Source: Gammaproteobacteria bacterium (lineage in GTDB: Bacteria; Pseudomonadota; Gammaproteobacteria; SZUA-140). Taken from it: a DNA stretch of 6,317 nucleotides. Below are positions 1 through 6,317 of this stretch, one piece after another (the stretch's first letter is position 1; each line of letters opens with the position of its first letter). The translations under genes and the position numbers were made by a program. The stretch is from the NCBI GenBank assembly GCA_026982145.1, contig JALSHQ010000031.1, positions 1 through 6,317 on the forward strand. Reading direction: 5' to 3'. The notes under the pieces are model-generated. The model was not told the DNA's origin. It worked only from the letters and a program-made list of their open reading frames with translations, and ran no database searches.

Positions 1-2735
1 GCTAAGCCATAGCGGCGACTATCAGTGCCATCGAGGTCGTCGTAAAACTGGTTAAAGCCAGCGACTTGTGTTGGCTCCAATGTCTGGTTGGCGATTAAGC
101 TGCGTGCTAGCACCCGAAAGGCGGCTGCGCGCACGGTTGTTGTACTGTCCAGTTGCCATGTTAACCCCAGTTTGGGGTTGAATTGCGTTCCGTCGCGAGC
201 AAGTGTGGTGGCATCATCCACACTAAGCCCGAGGAGCCAAGTGAACTGCTGCCCCTGTTTGATATGTGCATAGAGATAGCCGTTATGGTGCTTGAATTTC
301 GATGGGATCGAAATGCTGAAGGGGCAGAAGTTAGGGCAGGCAGCGGTTGGGTAGTTGATATCGATAACGGCCTTCTGGTCAGAGCGGTAAGTGCCCACAC
401 CGCTGACCACGGTTAACTCTTTTTGGTTTAGGTGGTGCTGCAGTTCGAAGGTGCGCCCAGATGCGATGGCGCTGCTCATCAGCGTTCGAGGAATGGTGCC
501 AAGTGGAGATGAAATATCAGCGTAGTCATGGGTATTTTGTTCGAATTTATTATCGATCACTGAAAAAAGCAGCGTACTGCCTAGTGAGACGTCGTGGCGC
601 AGTCCAAATCTGAGAACGCGGTTAGCCACACGTTTCCGTTCGCTACTAGAGAAAAGCAAGGGGTCAAAGCGCAGTGGCAGATCCCCCTGTTCAATGTTTG
701 AATTTCGATACTCAAATTGCAGGCTGGTTTTATGGTCAATGGCTACTTGGACGAAGGCGTTATCGATCTCACGATCTTGGTCATTATTGGGGCGAGTCCC
801 TTCGTTGCTATCACGAAAGGTACCGATACTATAGGAGTAGGGTCCCCAAACGGCGGAGTGAACGATGTCGGTGCTGCGGGTGCTGTAATCTTTGCTAGGT
901 GTTTGCTCGCTCTCTTGCTCTGCTATAACGCCGTTCATCTGCAGTGAAAAACGATTGCGAGTAAAGAGGGGGTTGAATTCGTTGGCAGTGGCGCTGGTGG
1001 GGCCTGCACCGTCAAGGATGCCCAGCGAGCTTTCTGCCAGTTGTGGTTGGATAGGATTGAGATTGAGTGGCTGCAGCATCTGCGCCTGTAGCAGCTCGCT
1101 GACACGGGCGATCTCATGGCGTGGTAGCGCAGCATAGGAGTCTGCCAATAGCCGGTGCGCTGAGTGGTTGCTGGGGTCCGTATTGACCGATTTCCACCCT
1201 TCGCTCAATGCGAGTTGCGAGAAGCCGAGATCGTTATAGATACGTGCCAGGCTGGTGCTGCGTGCGGCATGATCTTGATCAAGCAGTAGTCGTGAGCGGT
1301 AGACGGCGCGATTATCATTTAAGCGAATCGACTGTTGTAGGTCTTGGAGTGCTTCAACGGGGCGGTTCAATGTCTGTTTTCGAATCGCATCATAGAACCA
1401 AGGTGTGGGATCTTTGGGGTCGAGCGACTTGGCAAGCTTGAACTGGTCAGCGGCAAGGTGATTACGCTTCTCTTCATAATAGGCTTTGCCGAGGTAGCTG
1501 CGAATCAGCGCATTGGTCGGGCTCAGTGTTGCTGCAATCTCGATCTCACGCCGCCCATCCGCCAATTTTCCATTGCGAATGACCGCCAGCCCGAGGCCTA
1601 AACGAGGCAATGGGTCAGCTTGGTTAAGGGTGATCGCTCGCTCAAAATAGCGCCTAGCACGGGTGATTTCAAACTGGCCGAGGTGGGCAAAGCCGAGAAT
1701 CGTTAACGCGTGTGCTTGCCTTGGGTCTATGCCGAGCGCCTGTTGCGCTAGGGTTTCTGCATGCTCAAGGTCGTCGAGCGAAAGCAGTAGTTCGGCAAGA
1801 CGAGCCAGTAGCAAGCTGTTGTCCGGCGTGAAACGCAGTGCGGTTTGTAGCGTATCGTGTGCCGCACGCAGATCAAACTGTGCCTGTTGCGCGTAAGAGA
1901 GGGCAATGGCGGCTTCCGGCGCTGTAGGGTTTATCGTGAAGGCGTTCAAAGCGAGCTCAAGCGCTTCACGGTTACGGTTTTGTGTGAGCGCAATGATCGA
2001 TCGCATTGCATGCGCCGGCACATTATCCGGGGCGTTTTGCAAAATAGTCTCAAGCAAAATCTCAGCCTCTTTGACTTGTCCTACGGTGAGTAGCCGATCA
2101 GCCTCAAAGATGAGTGGCGGTGCCTGGCTATTCTGCCGGTCGATGACGGAAGGGTAGTAAAGTGACCATTGCACGGCATCTCGGGGGGAGATATCCAGCC
2201 GCCGCACCGGTGCTTTGCCTGCCCGCGCCGAGGCTGATTGACCCTCAGTGAGTAGTAGTTGCCCTTGCTCATTTTCTAGCGCAACTGCGCCTTCGATTAC
2301 GCTGATGATCGTCTCCCCATTTTCAACCCGGATTACAAATTCGGTGCCCTCAACGGCTGCGTTAACATAGGGGGTTTTGATCTTTAATGAATTAGGTACC
2401 CGGGTGATGAAATGAACGGCACCTCTGATTAGATCAAGCCAGGAGGCATCCTCAGTTTTACCGCTCAGCACAATGGTGGTGTTTTGGTCGAGTCGAATGA
2501 TGGTTTCATCAGCCAGCTCAAGTGCTGCGCGGCTGTTCTCACGCACATGGATGGTGTCATTTTTACAGTAGCGCTGTCCCTGCTCGACGCGCAGCCAGCG
2601 GTTCTCATGGACTGTTTTCACTTCCACCACACCTTGTACTGAGACAACGTGCGCAACCCACTCATCGCATTGGGACGCTGCTGTTACATATGGAGAGTAG
2701 AATGCGATTGCAAGGCACGACAATAGCCATAGCAT
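1..2735 (-). CDS. FecR-domain / TPR / outer-membrane beta-barrel protein, 3' end beyond window
   Basis: The frame is open from an ATG at 2735 to the left edge (911 codons), so the C-terminus is missing. Residues 2-13 are hydrophobic and a signal-peptidase-like site (VTAA|SQ) lies near residue 20, so export to the periplasm is likely. Residues about 30-165 match a FecR domain (PF04773 type), with the VEGTEF motif at 128-133. C23 and C57 could form a disulfide. The family-typical DAVQWSLYYP segment follows near residue 185. Residues about 204-560 hold roughly nine or ten TPR units. From about 588 the chain alternates polar and hydrophobic residues like beta strands and has TonB-receptor-like barrel segments such as PKLGLTW and FNQFYDD. 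No plug domain or TonB box is visible. This order suggests a periplasmic scaffold anchored by an outer-membrane barrel; transport, secretion or sensing are all possible. The start is uncertain (see the leader frame at 2738-2791). It lies 182 bp downstream of the CHASE2 cyclase on the same strand. Confidence 0.85.
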   Translation of the reverse strand, partial: MLWLLSCLAIAFYSPYVTAASQCDEWVAHVVSVQGVVEVKTVHENRWLRVEQGQRYCKNDTIHVRENSRAALELADETIIRLDQNTTIVLSGKTEDASWLDLIRGAVHFITRVPNSLKIKTPYVNAAVEGTEFVIRVENGETIISVIEGAVALENEQGQLLLTEGQSASARAGKAPVRRLDISPRDAVQWSLYYPSVIDRQNSQAPPLIFEADRLLTVGQVKEAEILLETILQNAPDNVPAHAMRSIIALTQNRNREALELALNAFTINPTAPEAAIALSYAQQAQFDLRAAHDTLQTALRFTPDNSLLLARLAELLLSLDDLEHAETLAQQALGIDPRQAHALTILGFAHLGQFEITRARRYFERAITLNQADPLPRLGLGLAVIRNGKLADGRREIEIAATLSPTNALIRSYLGKAYYEEKRNHLAADQFKLAKSLDPKDPTPWFYDAIRKQTLNRPVEALQDLQQSIRLNDNRAVYRSRLLLDQDHAARSTSLARIYNDLGFSQLALSEGWKSVNTDPSNHSAHRLLADSYAALPRHEIARVSELLQAQMLQPLNLNPIQPQLAESSLGILDGAGPTSATANEFNPLFTRNRFSLQMNGVIAEQESEQTPSKDYSTRSTDIVHSAVWGPYSYSIGTFRDSNEGTRPNNDQDREIDNAFVQVAIDHKTSLQFEYRNSNIEQGDLPLRFDPLLFSSSERKRVANRVLRFGLRHDVSLGSTLLFSVIDNKFEQNTHDYADISSPLGTIPRTLMSSAIASGRTFELQHHLNQKELTVVSGVGTYRSDQKAVIDINYPTAACPNFCPFSISIPSKFKHHNGYLYAHIKQGQQFTWLLGLSVDDATTLARDGTQFNPKLGLTWQLDSTTTVRAAAFRVLARSLIANQTLEPTQVAGFNQFYDDLDGTDSRRYGL

Positions 2736-2737
2736 GG

Positions 2738-2791
2738 CTAATGGCAAAATATTCTGCGAGCGCGGGGTTTTATCCGTGCTGTTGTCGGCAT
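2738..2791 (-). CDS. possible 17-codon leader frame, or the displaced true start of the FecR gene
   Basis: An ATG at 2791 opens a short frame (MPTTARIKPRARRIFCH) that stops with TAG at 2738-2740, two bases before the FecR-gene ATG at 2735. A purine-rich Shine-Dalgarno (GGGAGGAG, minus strand, 2806-2813) lies upstream, though 14 nt from the ATG, which is long. Two readings fit. The first is a leader peptide that couples translation into the FecR gene. The second is that one base is missing in the AAAACCCC run (minus strand, 2764-2771). One extra base there would join this ATG to the FecR frame and give a textbook signal peptide of about 39 residues, with a basic n-region (RIKTPR), a hydrophobic core and VTAA|SQ. 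I lean to the second reading, as either a sequencing error or a real mutation. Confidence 0.4.
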   Translation of the reverse strand: MPTTARIKPRARRIFCH

Positions 2792-2824
2792 GAAAATTGA
2801 TACTGCTCCTCCCTCAGTACCCCC

Positions 2825-2853
2825 GTTCTACCGTTTATTGTGCAAATTAACAA
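2825..2853 (-). promoter_or_regulatory. weak sigma-70-like promoter candidate for the FecR gene
   Basis: On the minus strand TTGTTA (2848-2853) and TAGAAC (2825-2830) are separated by 17 bp, each matching four of six consensus bases. Transcription would start near 2818, just upstream of the Shine-Dalgarno at 2806-2813. I see no convincing intrinsic terminator between the cyclase stop and this site, so read-through from the cyclase gene is also possible. Confidence 0.25.
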
Positions 2854-2917
2854 CCACCCACTCAGCATGTGAATACTATTTTTGCAGTTTCTTGCCGGAT
2901 GATTGCGGTGTGGGAGG

Positions 2918-5155
2918 TTATTTGGCCTTTATGTTGATGATCCCATCCCAAGGCAATGTTGGCTGAGTGCGCTGGAATTCCCAGCAAAGATTACGATAAT
3001 AACAAGAGGCGGGGTCTTCATGAGTGGTATTGATATTGTCGAATAATGCGCCAGCATTTAGCCACTCTCCGGCGTGAAATAGCTTCAATGCTTCTGAAAA
3101 CTGGTGGCACAGTTGGCGTTGGAGGTCCGAGGCGTTGCGGCGTAGGCCAATGAGTTCGTGCAGTGCGACAGGGTGTGATTTTCCTGCAAGGACAAAGGTG
3201 CCCATAGACCGTGTTTGAAAGTCGCTCTGGCCGGCGAGCACATCATTGCTGACAAGTAGGCGGGTACCCAGCAGTTTGTTCATGCCCTCAATGCGAGATG
3301 TTGTGTTCACAACGTCACCCGTCGCTCGGTACTCAAAGCGACCGACGGCACCCACATTGCCGAGTAAAATTTCACCGCAGTGCATCCCTAAACGAGTGGG
3401 CAGTTGATGTGAAGTCTGCGTCTGGTTAAAGCGATCTACGGCTTCGATCAGGTCGATGGCAGCACAGCAAGCGGCGTGTTTTAACTCAAAGGAGGGGTGG
3501 GTTGTGGGCCACAAGGCCATTGCGGCATCGCCAACGACATCAGAGATGATCCCTTGATGGCGGTGGATGGAAGCGAAAATTGTTTCGTAATAACGGTTCA
3601 TTAATGCGCCGAGCGCGTCGGGTGCCATCTGTTCCGAAAGTTGTGTATATTGCGCCGCATCCGTATAAAGGCAGATGCCATAATGCAGCTCTCCACCCGG
3701 TTTAAGCGGTGCGCCGTCTCTGGTTAAACGCTCAATCTCTTGTGGGGGTAGGTAGTGGCTGAACGCTTTATGGATGTTGTGGCGTTCCCGTAGCGTATCA
3801 AGGTGTTTCCAAATAACGCCGGCAAACAGAATCAGCGGCGCTTGTATCAGCAGTGGGATCAGCAGTGGTAGCCACAGGTTAGCACTGCTAAATAGATAAA
3901 GACTGAAGTAAAAATAACCTGTGCCAAGCACCAGTGTTACGACCGTTGCGATGAGGGCGGGCAGGCGGCAGGCAAGCGTGGCAATGAGCATGCCCCAGAG
4001 CAACAGCATGGTGAAGTGCAAAATGGGCGATAGTGGCTCAATGGTGCGACCCTGCAATAGATTGGCGGTGGCGGTGGCTGCGATCTCTACCCCGCTGATG
4101 TCGAGCCCATCGTCACGGGAGTAGACGCTGTAAAAACCATCTTTCTGTTCCCATTGCAGTTCCGCAGAGTAGCCGATAAAGATCATGCTGTTTTTAAGGT
4201 CAGCCAGTTGTGAGCGATATTTAGGCTTGCTGTCACTTTGAATAATCTGAAAATAGGGAATCGTTGTCACCGTGCGCGGCGGCCCATAATAATTAAGATA
4301 GCGGCTATGGCGATGATCGTAGATGCGTAAAAAAGCGAGCAGCAATTCCCGCTGTTGAAAAGTGTTGGCAGGGTTCTCGGCGGCGCTAATAAGCTTTGCT
4401 AACAGCGATGGGCTAGTCGAAAAAAGGCGTTTTAACTGATGAATGAGGTGGGTGAGTTTCTGTTGCTCGAGTACGGCTTGTTTATTATTGGGGAGTGCTC
4501 TGGCCTGTTGCGGCGCCACTTGTTGTAGCAATACTAGAAAGTCATCGTAGGCATCGAGCGTGTAGAGCTGTAGTGTGGCGGTGGGGAGCGTGGCAGCATC
4601 TCCTGCATCTGAAGCGAAACTCCAAAACTGGCTTACCTTGAGAGGGACTTTCGGCAGCGGAAATGGAGCCAGTGCGGCGGCGGCATCAGCCAGTGGTGGA
4701 ATCGGCTGAATGCGGCTGCGAATGACGGCAGCGGTCTCACTCCCCGCGCTGTTATTAGTGAGCTCTTTTTTCATGAATTCGAATAGAATGACATTCTTAG
4801 CCTGAGCCATTGCTTCGGCGAAGGCTTGATCTTGTAGAGGCTCTCGGACTGTCTTAAAGAGCATGTCAAAGGTAATGCTTTTTGCACCTGCTTCCGCTAG
4901 TTTGGTAACCAGCTCAGCGTGCAGTTGGCGCGGCCACTTTGCCGGTTCATTGGGCAGCTCAAGGTGGTCGGCCGAGCGCTTATCGAGTGCGATGATGGTG
5001 ATATTTTGTGGGGGCGTAATAGCACCGCGTTGATGGAAGAGCCATTCAAGACCTCTATTTTCTTCCAGTTTCAATGCCCATGAGCTGAGCCCAAGCAAAG
5101 CGCCCAGCAGCCCGCCGAGTGCTCCGAGCATTAACCATTTTGATTTGCGCAGCAA
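2918..5155 (-). CDS. CHASE2-domain class III adenylate/guanylate cyclase, inner membrane
   Basis: This complete 745-residue protein likely makes a cyclic nucleotide from ATP or GTP in the cytoplasm in response to a periplasmic signal. A first membrane segment (about 8-28) is followed by a periplasmic CHASE2 sensor (about 30-365), with typical blocks such as ITFDMLF, NYYGP, MIFIGYSAE and DISGVEIAA. Three membrane helices follow (about 378-396, 399-421, 427-448), then a short linker and the cyclase domain (about 487-670). Metal-binding D499 and D543 and transition-state N617 and R621 are present. The usual adenine-selecting Lys is D539 and its Asp/Thr partner is R610, so substrate choice is unclear. 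The tail (672-745) looks like a TPR-type helical pair ending in a WDGII segment. The start is TTG: it directly follows an in-frame TGA and has AAGGAGA five bases upstream (5161-5167), while the next Met (residue 9) has no ribosome site. It is divergent from the Crp-type gene. Confidence 0.92.
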   Translation of the reverse strand: MLRKSKWLMLGALGGLLGALLGLSSWALKLEENRGLEWLFHQRGAITPPQNITIIALDKRSADHLELPNEPAKWPRQLHAELVTKLAEAGAKSITFDMLFKTVREPLQDQAFAEAMAQAKNVILFEFMKKELTNNSAGSETAAVIRSRIQPIPPLADAAAALAPFPLPKVPLKVSQFWSFASDAGDAATLPTATLQLYTLDAYDDFLVLLQQVAPQQARALPNNKQAVLEQQKLTHLIHQLKRLFSTSPSLLAKLISAAENPANTFQQRELLLAFLRIYDHRHSRYLNYYGPPRTVTTIPYFQIIQSDSKPKYRSQLADLKNSMIFIGYSAELQWEQKDGFYSVYSRDDGLDISGVEIAATATANLLQGRTIEPLSPILHFTMLLLWGMLIATLACRLPALIATVVTLVLGTGYFYFSLYLFSSANLWLPLLIPLLIQAPLILFAGVIWKHLDTLRERHNIHKAFSHYLPPQEIERLTRDGAPLKPGGELHYGICLYTDAAQYTQLSEQMAPDALGALMNRYYETIFASIHRHQGIISDVVGDAAMALWPTTHPSFELKHAACCAAIDLIEAVDRFNQTQTSHQLPTRLGMHCGEILLGNVGAVGRFEYRATGDVVNTTSRIEGMNKLLGTRLLVSNDVLAGQSDFQTRSMGTFVLAGKSHPVALHELIGLRRNASDLQRQLCHQFSEALKLFHAGEWLNAGALFDNINTTHEDPASCYYRNLCWEFQRTQPTLPWDGIINIKAK

Positions 5156-5160
5156 TCAAC

Positions 5161-5167
5161 TCTCCTT
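5161..5167 (-). promoter_or_regulatory. ribosome binding site fixing the TTG start of the cyclase
   Basis: AAGGAGA on the minus strand lies five bases before TTG at 5155. An in-frame TGA abuts the TTG, so no upstream start is possible. This is the main reason for choosing TTG over the internal Met codon at residue 9. Confidence 0.75.
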
Positions 5168-5199
5168 ATTAACGGGCTGCAATGGTTATGGATGGTTGA

Positions 5200-5220
5200 T
5201 GCACTAATTTTTGAAGTGCA
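5200..5220. repeat. inverted repeat TGCACT-N9-AGTGCA upstream of the cyclase
   Basis: The two perfect 6-bp arms are at 5200-5205 and 5215-5220. A further similar half-site, TTCACT, follows at 5227-5232. If the cyclase promoter at 5239-5266 is correct, the dyad falls at about +12 to +32, where a repressor could block transcription or a small hairpin could form in the leader RNA. The spacing does not fit the CRP (TGTGA-N6-TCACA) or FNR (TTGAT-N4-ATCAA) consensus. Confidence 0.5.
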
Positions 5221-5238
5221 AATTTATTCACTGTTGGC

Positions 5239-5266
5239 ATCATATTTTCAGAGCGCAGGCTGTTAA
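5239..5266 (-). promoter_or_regulatory. candidate sigma-70 promoter of the CHASE2 cyclase gene
   Basis: On the minus strand TTAACA (5261-5266, five of six bases) and TATGAT (5239-5244, five of six) are separated by 16 bp. The predicted start near 5232 gives a leader of about 76 nt before the TTG codon, containing the inverted repeat at 5200-5220. Confidence 0.45.
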
Positions 5267-5307
5267 TAAAGGGCTGTATTTACGATCTATTTTTATATTT
5301 TTTTATA

Positions 5308-5348
5308 CACTTCAAAAGCATACAGGGTTGCGTGGGAGCGGTGAAGTG
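5308..5348. repeat. inverted pair CACTTCA...TGAAGTG, with a third copy at 5212-5218
   Basis: CACTTCA at 5308-5314 and TGAAGTG at 5342-5348 are perfect 7-bp inverted copies with 27 bp between them. The same heptamer also occurs at 5212-5218 on the plus strand. Read in one orientation, all three extend to TGAAGTGNA. They could be binding sites shared by the two divergent genes. The copy at 5342-5348 is centred about 59 bp upstream of the predicted start of the Crp-type gene, a typical activator position. One more heptamer copy sits inside cyclase coding sequence at 4012-4018, so chance is not excluded. Confidence 0.35.
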
Positions 5349-5388
5349 GAAGTTGGTGGCGCGCCGTTAAAACTGGAAAATGGGTGCG

Positions 5389-5397
5389 TGTTATAAT
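5389..5397 (+). promoter_or_regulatory. extended -10 promoter of the Crp-type regulator gene
   Basis: TGTTATAAT is a perfect match to the extended -10 consensus TGnTATAAT, which tolerates a poor -35. The best upstream hexamer, TTAAAA at 5367-5372, is weak and 19 bp away. Transcription would start near 5404, leaving a leader of about 49 nt. A second TATAAT at 5413-5418 lacks the TG extension. An AT-rich tract at about 5283-5307 lies further upstream. Confidence 0.55.
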
Positions 5398-5452
5398 CGA
5401 GGGATAAATAACTATAATAAGCAAGGTTTTACCTGTTTAATAGGGGGAGGGG

Positions 5453-6112
5453 ATGGATCGCCAGTTAGCCAATATTTCATTGTTTACCGGGCTTGAAGCG
5501 CATGAACTGTCGGTGATTCATGAGAGCGCAAAAGTGAAAGCGTTCCCTCGTAATACGATTGTGATCCATGAAGGGGATGATTCAGACTCCCTGTTTCTGA
5601 TTCTCAGCGGCCGGGTAAAAGTCTTCTTAACCAGCGAAAAGGGGCGAGAGGTCATCTTGAATATGCAGGGTGAAGGTGAATATTTCGGTGAGCTTGCGCT
5701 GCTGGATGATCTACCTCGCTCGGCATCTGTCATCACTGCCGAGAGCTGCCAATTTTGCGTGATTACCAAAACGGCTTTTCAGAAGGTGTTGATAAACCAT
5801 CCTAAAATTGCATTGAAAGTGATTAAAAATCTGACGCGACGCGTGCGCGCACTGACGGACAGTGTTAAAAACCTTGCGTTGCTGGATGTTTTTGGGCGGG
5901 TTGCGAGAACCTTGCTGAGCATGGCGGTGGCAAATGAGGAGGAGGGGGTGATGATTGTTGAGCCGAAACCGACTCATCAGGATATTGGAAAAATGGTAGG
6001 CGCATCGCGCGAGATGGTGACCCGTATTATGAAAGACTTGGTGGTGGGTGGTTTTGTCCATGTTGAAAATGAACGTATTGTGATCCATCAAAAACTACCG
6101 CGTTCGTGGTAG
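5453..6112 (+). CDS. Crp/Fnr-family transcriptional regulator with intact cyclic-nucleotide pocket
   Basis: This complete 219-residue protein is close to E. coli CRP in length. An N-terminal cNMP-binding beta-roll (about 10-125) contains a phosphate-binding cassette with G79-E80-L81 and R89-S90, matching the E72, R82 and S83 region of E. coli CRP, so cyclic-nucleotide binding is likely. The dimerisation helix (about 127-157) has T135 where CRP has T127, but D136 in place of S128. The C-terminal winged helix-turn-helix (about 173-214) has recognition helix SREMVTRIMK with R186, E187 and R191, the residues CRP uses to read TGTGA. There is no FNR-type N-terminal cysteine cluster, so it is not an iron-sulfur oxygen sensor. 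An in-frame TAG lies three codons upstream, making ATG 5453 the first possible start. The purine run at 5443-5452 abuts the ATG unusually closely. It is divergent from the cyclase gene, so it may read that enzyme's product. Confidence 0.93.
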   Translation: MDRQLANISLFTGLEAHELSVIHESAKVKAFPRNTIVIHEGDDSDSLFLILSGRVKVFLTSEKGREVILNMQGEGEYFGELALLDDLPRSASVITAESCQFCVITKTAFQKVLINHPKIALKVIKNLTRRVRALTDSVKNLALLDVFGRVARTLLSMAVANEEEGVMIVEPKPTHQDIGKMVGASREMVTRIMKDLVVGGFVHVENERIVIHQKLPRSW

Positions 6113-6191
6113 CACCACCGTGCAAAATTAAAGAATTTCTGGTTTAATCGCTGCCGAGTGAAGCGTGCCGGAAATAGTATGAGGAAGTGAG

Positions 6192-6317
6192 ATGGCCGAA
6201 AAGAAGAAAAATCGACGACAGATAAAAAAAGAGATTCAGAGTGAATTTGAGCGAACCTTTGATGTGCCTCGGCTCGACTACGAGAAACGCGCAAAGCCGA
6301 TCCGTGACAAGACCAAG
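6192..6317 (+). CDS. unrecognised basic protein, N-terminal fragment cut by window edge
   Basis: The frame is open for 42 codons from ATG 6192 to the right edge. AGGA at 6182-6185 lies six bases upstream of the ATG, a good ribosome site. The visible part is strongly charged, with a Lys/Arg-rich start (MAEKKKNRRQIKKEIQ) likely to be helical, then a less regular stretch containing FDVPRLDY and more basic residues. There is no signal peptide or membrane segment, so it is probably cytoplasmic; nucleic-acid or ribosome binding would suit the charge but is not shown. It begins 79 bp after the Crp-type gene with no clear terminator between, so co-transcription is possible. TTTAAT at 6143-6148 is a weak -10 candidate without a good -35. 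I do not recognise the family. Confidence 0.65.
   Translation, partial: MAEKKKNRRQIKKEIQSEFERTFDVPRLDYEKRAKPIRDKTK

Noticed and set aside
88..2800. Many short plus-strand open frames across the left third
   Set aside because: All oppose the continuous 911-codon minus-strand frame, which has clear domains; none has its own convincing features.
2868..2872. TGTGA half-site upstream of the FecR gene as a CRP box
   Set aside because: The partner half six bases on reads TTTTT instead of TCACA, so only one half matches.
5215..5232. AGTG-N10-CACT as a CRP-type operator
   Set aside because: The spacing is two bases too long for TGTG-N8-CACA and the outer bases differ.
5358..5365. GGCGCGCC palindrome as a terminator or operator
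   Set aside because: The symmetry does not extend beyond eight bases and there is no loop or T-tract; GC-rich chance is sufficient.
5211..5396. 61-codon plus-strand open frame in the divergent intergenic region
   Set aside because: It covers the candidate promoters and repeats, its composition is not protein-like, and it has no good ribosome site.
5711..6091. 126-codon minus-strand open frame antisense to the Crp-type gene
   Set aside because: It lies wholly within a well-recognised gene; its His-rich, low-complexity translation is typical of an antisense shadow.
6113..6191. Intrinsic terminator after the Crp-type gene
   Set aside because: Only a weak TTAAA/TTTAA pairing is present, with no GC-rich stem followed by a T run.

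Overview
The window looks like chromosomal DNA from a moderate-GC gammaproteobacterium (or close relative). This rests only on protein resemblance: the Crp-type regulator and the paired FecR/TPR/barrel and CHASE2-cyclase proteins are of a kind I associate with Gammaproteobacteria, including sulfur oxidisers. I cannot name the species. There are no RNA genes, insertion sequences, CRISPR arrays or phage genes.

Layout. Bases 1-2735 (minus strand) are one long open frame that runs off the left edge. It encodes a secreted FecR-domain protein with a TPR array and an outer-membrane beta-barrel-like C-terminal half (911 residues visible). Its start is odd: no Shine-Dalgarno serves the first in-frame ATG, and a 17-codon leader frame ends two bases before it. 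Bases 2918-5155 (minus strand) encode a complete 745-residue inner-membrane protein with a periplasmic CHASE2 sensor, three further membrane segments and a cytoplasmic class III nucleotide cyclase. It starts at TTG. Bases 5156-5452 are a divergent intergenic region with a candidate promoter for each direction, a 21-bp inverted repeat and three copies of the 9-mer TGAAGTGNA. Bases 5453-6112 (plus strand) encode a 219-residue Crp/Fnr-family regulator that keeps the cyclic-nucleotide phosphate-binding residues and the CRP-like recognition helix. Bases 6192-6317 hold the start of an unrecognised, very basic protein cut by the right edge.

How the genes may work together (inference): the CHASE2 cyclase would sense something in the periplasm and make a cyclic nucleotide, and the neighbouring Crp-type protein could read it. 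The FecR/TPR/barrel protein, transcribed the same way as the cyclase after a 182-bp gap, could be the periplasmic or outer-membrane partner or the output. The cyclase keeps its metal-binding and transition-state residues, but the two positions that normally select adenine carry Asp and Arg instead of Lys and Asp/Thr. Its nucleotide specificity is therefore uncertain.
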